DNA of 37,964 bases, taken from assembly GCA_012839765.1 (NCBI GenBank), contig DUMW01000089.1, positions 1-37,964 on the forward strand, given 5' to 3'. A program made the translations under genes and the position numbers. This stretch comes from Bacillota bacterium (GTDB lineage: Bacteria; Bacillota; Limnochordia; DUMW01). Positions 34,242 to 37,964 of the stretch are shown here, piece after piece (the stretch's first letter is position 1; each line of letters begins with the position of its first letter). The notes under the pieces are model-generated. The model saw only the letters and a list, made by a program, of their open reading frames with translations, was not told the origin of the DNA and did not search any database.

Positions 34242-34881
34242 GTGAGGACAATTATTCGCTGCGCGGTCGGGATTATAGTATTACTGCTGATTAGTTCCGG
34301 TTGTGTCTTGATGATGGAGGAGCCCAAGGAAGTAAATCTGGTGCGGAACGGTTCCTTTGAGGAAGCAAAGAGTGATGGTCTGGCGGCCCATTGGGGCTAC
34401 GGGGTCAATCGGGGGGGCTAGGGACTTCACCGTGGTGAAGGACGGGACAGTCTCCTTCCGGATTAGCGGGATATCCGAGGACTGTCTGGCCCAAATCAAC
34501 CAGCGTTTAGATGGAAACGATGGGTTGGTGGCCGATGGGACCTATCGGTTGCGGCTATGATATAGAACCGAGGATGTGGGGTTGTCCACTAGGAACGAGC
34601 CCTTTACAGTGCCCGTGGTGGTGCGTTTACGGTTTCGGGATGCCAACGGCCAGGAGATCCCGGCCACCGAAGACCTTATCCTTTCCGATGCACCCCAGCA
34701 CGTTGTCTATTACAACAATATCCATCTGGGCATGTTGGAGCTGGCCACAGAGGAATGGGAGGAATTCTCGGTGGAATTCCGTACCCCCGCTAACCTGGAC
34801 TATATGTTCCTTGAGCTGTTCCTCTGGCACACCTCCGGGACTGTATGGTTTGACGATGTTAGGATCGTAAGGATTGACTGA
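34242..34881 (+). pseudogene. CBM-like lipoprotein gene, frameshifted and with internal TGA
   Basis: A lipoprotein paralogue of the 32413 protein. The GTG start at 34242 encodes a signal ending in a lipobox-like SSGC and then VNLVRNGSFEE. The frame shifts at a run of seven G (34411-34417): one G fewer would continue into DFTVVKDGTVSFRISG. In that frame a TGA at 34558-34560 stands where the paralogue has Trp (LSLWYRTE against LRL-stop-YRTE), and similarity then runs on to 34881. Two separate lesions point to a decaying gene; sequence error in the G run or UGA readthrough are alternatives. A ribosome site (AAAGGAG) remains at about 34225-34231. Confidence 0.75.
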
Positions 34882-34887
34882 TCCATC

Positions 34888-34922
34888 TGGTGACCAGACC
34901 TTGGGAAAGGGACTGGTCACCA
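34888..34922. terminator. Inverted repeat between convergent genes
   Basis: TGGTGACCAG (34888-34897) and CTGGTCACCA (34913-34922) are perfect complements with a 15-base loop, downstream of the broken lipoprotein gene. There is no T-tract, so terminator function is uncertain. Confidence 0.4.
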
Positions 34923-35021
34923 AGCTCCCCTTCCTGACAGAACCCCTTCTTAATTTTCAGGCTATGTTGAGTTCACAAAGGATAGTGCAGACCTGCCCCG
35001 GAGGATTAGTCTTTCCAGGGG

Positions 35022-35774
35022 CTAGGGATGCATGGAGGCGGAGACCGGTTGCGGTGTTTCCCCTTGGAAGAAGCGACTGAGCCCCTGGGCGATGGCTTCG
35101 GCGATCTTGATCTGCCCCGCTGGTTCCTGCATCAATTTGCGATCTTGGGGGTTGGAGATAAACCCCACTTCTACCAAGACTGCCGGCAGGGTGGTCTCCC
35201 GCAGGATAAAGAAGTTCTCCGCGGCGGCATCCCGGAAGCTTTCGGGCCGCACCTTCAAAAGCTCCTCCTGGATGAGTAGGGCCAACCTCTTTCCCTGGGG
35301 ATTGGTGGGGTAGTAAAAGGCCTGGGGTCCGAAGGGTTCCGATGAGGGGTAGTAGTTTACATGGATGCTGATGATGCAATCCACGTTCTGGGCCTCCAGC
35401 TGGTTCACTCGGTAGCGCAGATCCTCCCGGGGGTCCTCCGAAAAACGCATGTCTTCTTCCCGGGAAAGGACGGGGATACCGCCTGCTTCCGCGATGATTT
35501 CCGCCAGGTGTTTGCTAATCTCCAGGGCGATGGTCTTTTCTGCAAGGCCCGTCGGATGGTGGTAGGTCCCCACGTCGATGCCGCCGTGGCCGGGGTCGAT
35601 GCCGATGACCCGTTGATGCAGGCCCTTTTTAAGCTCGCTGATTACCGGTCGATCCCCCCGATATTGCAGCAAGACGATGAAGACGAAAAGGAGGGTGGCG
35701 CCTATGCGCAGGGCCAACGGCCATTCCCTGACCTCAATGATCCAAAAGAAGAAACGATTCCTGCGGGCGGACAC
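35022..35774 (-). CDS. cwlD: N-acetylmuramoyl-L-alanine amidase, CwlD-like
   Basis: A 250-residue Amidase_3 protein. An N-terminal membrane anchor (about residues 22-37) is followed by the zinc amidase domain: VIGIDPGHGGIDVGT (zinc His), the LSREEDMRF segment, IISIHVNYYPS (second His) and the catalytic Glu in LVEVGFISN. CwlD removes peptide side chains so that muramic-lactam can form in the spore cortex, and the length and single anchor fit CwlD better than vegetative amidases. It is the main hint that the organism sporulates. It is monocistronic and divergent from nagB. Confidence 0.85.
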   Translation of the reverse strand: MSARRNRFFFWIIEVREWPLALRIGATLLFVFIVLLQYRGDRPVISELKKGLHQRVIGIDPGHGGIDVGTYHHPTGLAEKTIALEISKHLAEIIAEAGGIPVLSREEDMRFSEDPREDLRYRVNQLEAQNVDCIISIHVNYYPSSEPFGPQAFYYPTNPQGKRLALLIQEELLKVRPESFRDAAAENFFILRETTLPAVLVEVGFISNPQDRKLMQEPAGQIKIAEAIAQGLSRFFQGETPQPVSASMHP

Positions 35775-36131
35775 CGGAAAATCACCTCAATAGTTGACTG
35801 GACACCTTTTGCACCTGCTACTAGTTTATATTCCCTCTTCCTGTTTTAGAACAAAGCAGGAGTATGGACAGGGAAAAGCTAAGTAAGTACCGTACCATTA
35901 TATACAAATCCAGTTTCCGGTAAAACACACCGGGTGGTGGATTAGCCCAGAAATAAGGGTAGGATCCAGCCCGGAGGCGGAATTGGACATCTTTCTTCGA
36001 ACCAATGCATGCAGGGATAAAAAACCCGCGCCAAGGATACCAAAGACTTAGGATGGACACGGTTTGATCCGTAGGAAGGAGGTGGGCCGCACTTCTGGCG
36101 AAAGGCATCCCAGAAGCTTTGCGGCAAGGCG
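35775..36131. other. Divergent intergenic region before nagB
   Basis: No recognisable gene. A full ribosome-site sequence, AAGGAGGTGG (about 36076-36085), lies 47 bases before the nagB ATG. A 17-codon frame starting at GTG 36082 ends in TGA overlapping that ATG, so a coupled leader peptide is possible. No convincing promoter was found for either cwlD or nagB. Confidence 0.35.
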
Positions 36132-36863
36132 ATGAAGTTAATCATTGTGGAGAATTACGAAGAACTGAGCAAACGGGCCGCCCAGATTATTTCCGATGCG
36201 ATTAACGAAAATCCCCGACTGGTCCTGGGTCTAGCTACCGGTGGTACTCCCCTGGGGACCTACAGGGAACTCATTGAAATGTACAAACAGGGGAAGGTAA
36301 GCTTTAAGCAGGTCCGGACCTTCAACTTGGATGAATATCTGGGCCTAGATCCGGCTCATCCCTCGAGCTACCATCATTATATGTTCACCAACCTGTTTAA
36401 CCATATCGATATGAACCCGGCCCAGGTCAGGATCCCCAACGGGTTGGCCGAGGACTTAGCGAAGGAGTGTGTCGAGTACGAACAAGCCATCGCGGCGGCG
36501 GGGGGAATTGACCTGCAGCTCCTGGGCCTAGGGGTGAACGGGCACATTGGTTTTAACGAACCCCATACCCCCTTCGGCAGTGTGACCCAGGTGGTGGATC
36601 TGGCCCAGGAAACCATTGAGGCCAATGCCCGCTTCTTTGAGCGCAAAGAAGATGTCCCGCGGCAGGCCATCTCCATGGGGATTAAGAGTATCATGCAGGC
36701 CCGGCGGATTTTGCTGATGGCTAATGGGAGCAGCAAGGCCTGGGCCGTCGAGCGGTTGGTGCAGGGGCCTGTCACCGAGGAGGTACCGGCGTCGGTCTTG
36801 CAGTTGCATCCCGATGTCACCGTGTTGGTGGACCGGGAGGCGGCGGCTAACCTGAAATCCTAG
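36132..36863 (+). CDS. nagB: Glucosamine-6-phosphate deaminase
   Basis: A 243-residue NagB-type cytosolic enzyme that converts glucosamine-6-phosphate to fructose-6-phosphate and ammonia. Motifs include LATGGTPLGTYRELI (phosphate binding), FNLDEYLGL with the catalytic Asp, and LGLGVNGHIGFNEP with the catalytic His/Glu region. The length matches short Gram-positive NagB proteins without the allosteric extension. The local ribosome site is weak (CAAGGCG). It could drain amino sugars released by the lyase cassette, but no nagA or kinase is adjacent. Confidence 0.95.
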   Translation: MKLIIVENYEELSKRAAQIISDAINENPRLVLGLATGGTPLGTYRELIEMYKQGKVSFKQVRTFNLDEYLGLDPAHPSSYHHYMFTNLFNHIDMNPAQVRIPNGLAEDLAKECVEYEQAIAAAGGIDLQLLGLGVNGHIGFNEPHTPFGSVTQVVDLAQETIEANARFFERKEDVPRQAISMGIKSIMQARRILLMANGSSKAWAVERLVQGPVTEEVPASVLQLHPDVTVLVDREAAANLKS

Positions 36864-37747
36864 GCCTTCCTTTTGTCGATGAGCCACCGGTCGTGTAACC
36901 ACAGCCAGTGGTCCGGGTAGGCCCGGATATATCGTTCGTAGATTCGATGGTAAAGGCGGCAGATCTGGGTGATGTCTGCTGCCTTTTCCTTGGTGAGGGT
37001 ATATTCCAGGGCCGGTTCGATGACGATCCGGTGCCGGCCCCGACTTTCCCGTAGGGAAAAGGCGGGGACGATCTTGGCCCCTGTGGTCCGGGCGAGGCTA
37101 GCGGGACCTACTTGTATTGGTGTCCGGTGGCCGAAGAAGAGGATCTCCGGTGCCGGGGCAAAGGGGTGTTGGTCCGCCAAAAGCAGGAGGATGCCGTTGT
37201 TCTGTAAGGTCTTTAGTGCTTGGCGTAGGCCACCGCGGTCGTTATTGATGATGGTGATCCCGGTGCTAGTCCGGAGCCGTCGGAAGTAGGCGTCGAAGAC
37301 CGGGTTGGCCATCGGCTGCATCACCGCAGTGATGCCAAACCCCAAGGCCCCTAGTTTTGGTGCGATAAGTTCCCAGTTGCCGAAGTGGGCGGACAGGATG
37401 ATCACGCCCTTCCCCTGGGCTTGGGCGTCCTTTAGGTGTTCAATCCCCGCGACGGTCACTCGGTTTTCCAGCAACGACAGGGGATCGTCCCCTAGGCGGG
37501 CCACTTCAACTAGGCTTTCAAAGAGCATCCGCACATGACGGTGGGCGATCCGGTGACTGGCCATAGAAGGGAGTGCGAGGGCGTGTTGGATGCGATTTAC
37601 CAGTAACCGGCGATGGGAGGTGAGCAGCAACAGGCCATATAATACCGAGGCTACGCCGGCAAAAAGCCCCTGGGCCATGCCTTGGGGCAGTCGGGTGGAA
37701 AGAAAGGTGATCCCTTGAAGTAAACGTTCGCTGGTTTTGGGTTGCAA
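36860..37747 (-). CDS. LpxL/HtrB-like lysophospholipid acyltransferase
   Basis: A 295-residue membrane-associated acyltransferase of the lipid A biosynthesis (LpxL/HtrB) family, which transfers acyl chains to a lipid acceptor. The active-site motif HFGNWE (HxxxxE) is near residue 120, with ADQHPF, and the C-terminal YPDHWLWLHDRW is typical. The start is TTG 37747, after AAAGGAGGAACC. Its 3' end overlaps that of nagB by four bases, convergently. In diderm Bacillota such genes belong to lipid A synthesis; in monoderms relatives acylate glycolipids. No other lpx gene is visible, so the acceptor is unknown. Confidence 0.85.
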   Translation of the reverse strand: MQPKTSERLLQGITFLSTRLPQGMAQGLFAGVASVLYGLLLLTSHRRLLVNRIQHALALPSMASHRIAHRHVRMLFESLVEVARLGDDPLSLLENRVTVAGIEHLKDAQAQGKGVIILSAHFGNWELIAPKLGALGFGITAVMQPMANPVFDAYFRRLRTSTGITIINNDRGGLRQALKTLQNNGILLLLADQHPFAPAPEILFFGHRTPIQVGPASLARTTGAKIVPAFSLRESRGRHRIVIEPALEYTLTKEKAADITQICRLYHRIYERYIRAYPDHWLWLHDRWLIDKRKA

Positions 37748-37964
37748 CTTGGTTCCTCCTTTTCCCTCCCAAGTTCGACAAGCTCCAAAAACTTTCCTTG
37801 TCCTTACCTATCCCTGAACCTTTGTGGTCAGAATACCCCCTGAGGTTTTGACATAAGGTTTGTGGGGTTGGGACGGTTTTTCGTTGTCGCGAGAAAAAGT
37901 TCTGTGGCGTTGCAGGAGATCCAGAAAATTCCGCGAACTTATCAGATAATTGCAGTTTCGCGGA
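37748..37964. other. Right-edge intergenic sequence with an inverted repeat
   Basis: No gene is seen. TCCGCGAA (37930-37937) and TTCGCGGA (37957-37964) are perfect complements; on the - strand the hairpin is followed by ATTTTC, so it may terminate a - strand gene lying beyond the window. Confidence 0.35.

Noticed and set aside
34558-34560. TGA read as Trp or selenocysteine
   Set aside because: TGA is used as a normal stop (for example at 10590), the gene also has a frameshift, and no selenocysteine hairpin was recognised.

Overview
The window looks like the chromosome of an anaerobic, probably spore-forming member of the Bacillota (Firmicutes). The evidence is strong AGGAGG-type ribosome sites, frequent GTG and TTG starts, a CwlD-type spore-cortex amidase, and an anaerobe-type homocysteine operon (DUF39, NIL-ferredoxin, COG2122). 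An LpxL/HtrB-like acyltransferase at the right edge hints at a deep-branching or diderm lineage such as Limnochordia. That placement is inference. I saw no rRNA, tRNA, CRISPR array, insertion sequence or phage gene.

Left part (1-8490): housekeeping and unlinked genes on the + strand. These are a DUF1015 protein, a UbiA-type prenyltransferase, guaB with a good promoter, a CPBP intramembrane protease, a UroD/MtaA-family protein ending at a strong terminator, and a cysteine-rich zinc-finger-like protein. About 1.3 kb of nearly gene-free DNA follows.

Carbohydrate cassette A (8491-14793, +): a LacI-family regulator with a TTGACA-N17-TATCCT promoter embedded in nested inverted repeats, two tandem paralogous secreted sandwich proteins (the second broken), a solute-binding protein and a secreted lyase-like enzyme.

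Microcompartment operon (14816-21732, -): transcription order is class II (fuculose/rhamnulose-phosphate-type) aldolase, two BMC-H shell proteins, PduL, CoA-acylating aldehyde dehydrogenase, PduS-like protein, PduT-like BMC-T and an acetate-kinase homologue. The aldolase, PduL and aldehyde dehydrogenase carry encapsulation-peptide-like helices. The set fits cleavage of a 6-deoxy-sugar phosphate to lactaldehyde, then acyl-CoA, acyl phosphate and acid plus ATP. It has no diol dehydratase, alcohol dehydrogenase or pentameric vertex protein.

Middle (21909-26560): an odd RING-like/transmembrane/partial solute-binding-protein chimera, a divergent malic enzyme, and a three-gene homocysteine/sulfide-assimilation operon on the - strand.

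Carbohydrate cassette B (26880-34881, +): a second LacI regulator preceded by repeated TTGTTACGTG-type sites, a second solute-binding protein, a 988-residue PL8 chondroitin-ABC-type lyase, a secreted CBM-like protein, an M14 zinc peptidase and a broken lipoprotein paralogue of the CBM-like protein. Cassettes A and B are paralogous in layout and sequence, and neither encodes ABC permeases. nagB (36132) could feed amino sugars released from glycosaminoglycans into glycolysis. cwlD and the acyltransferase complete the right end.
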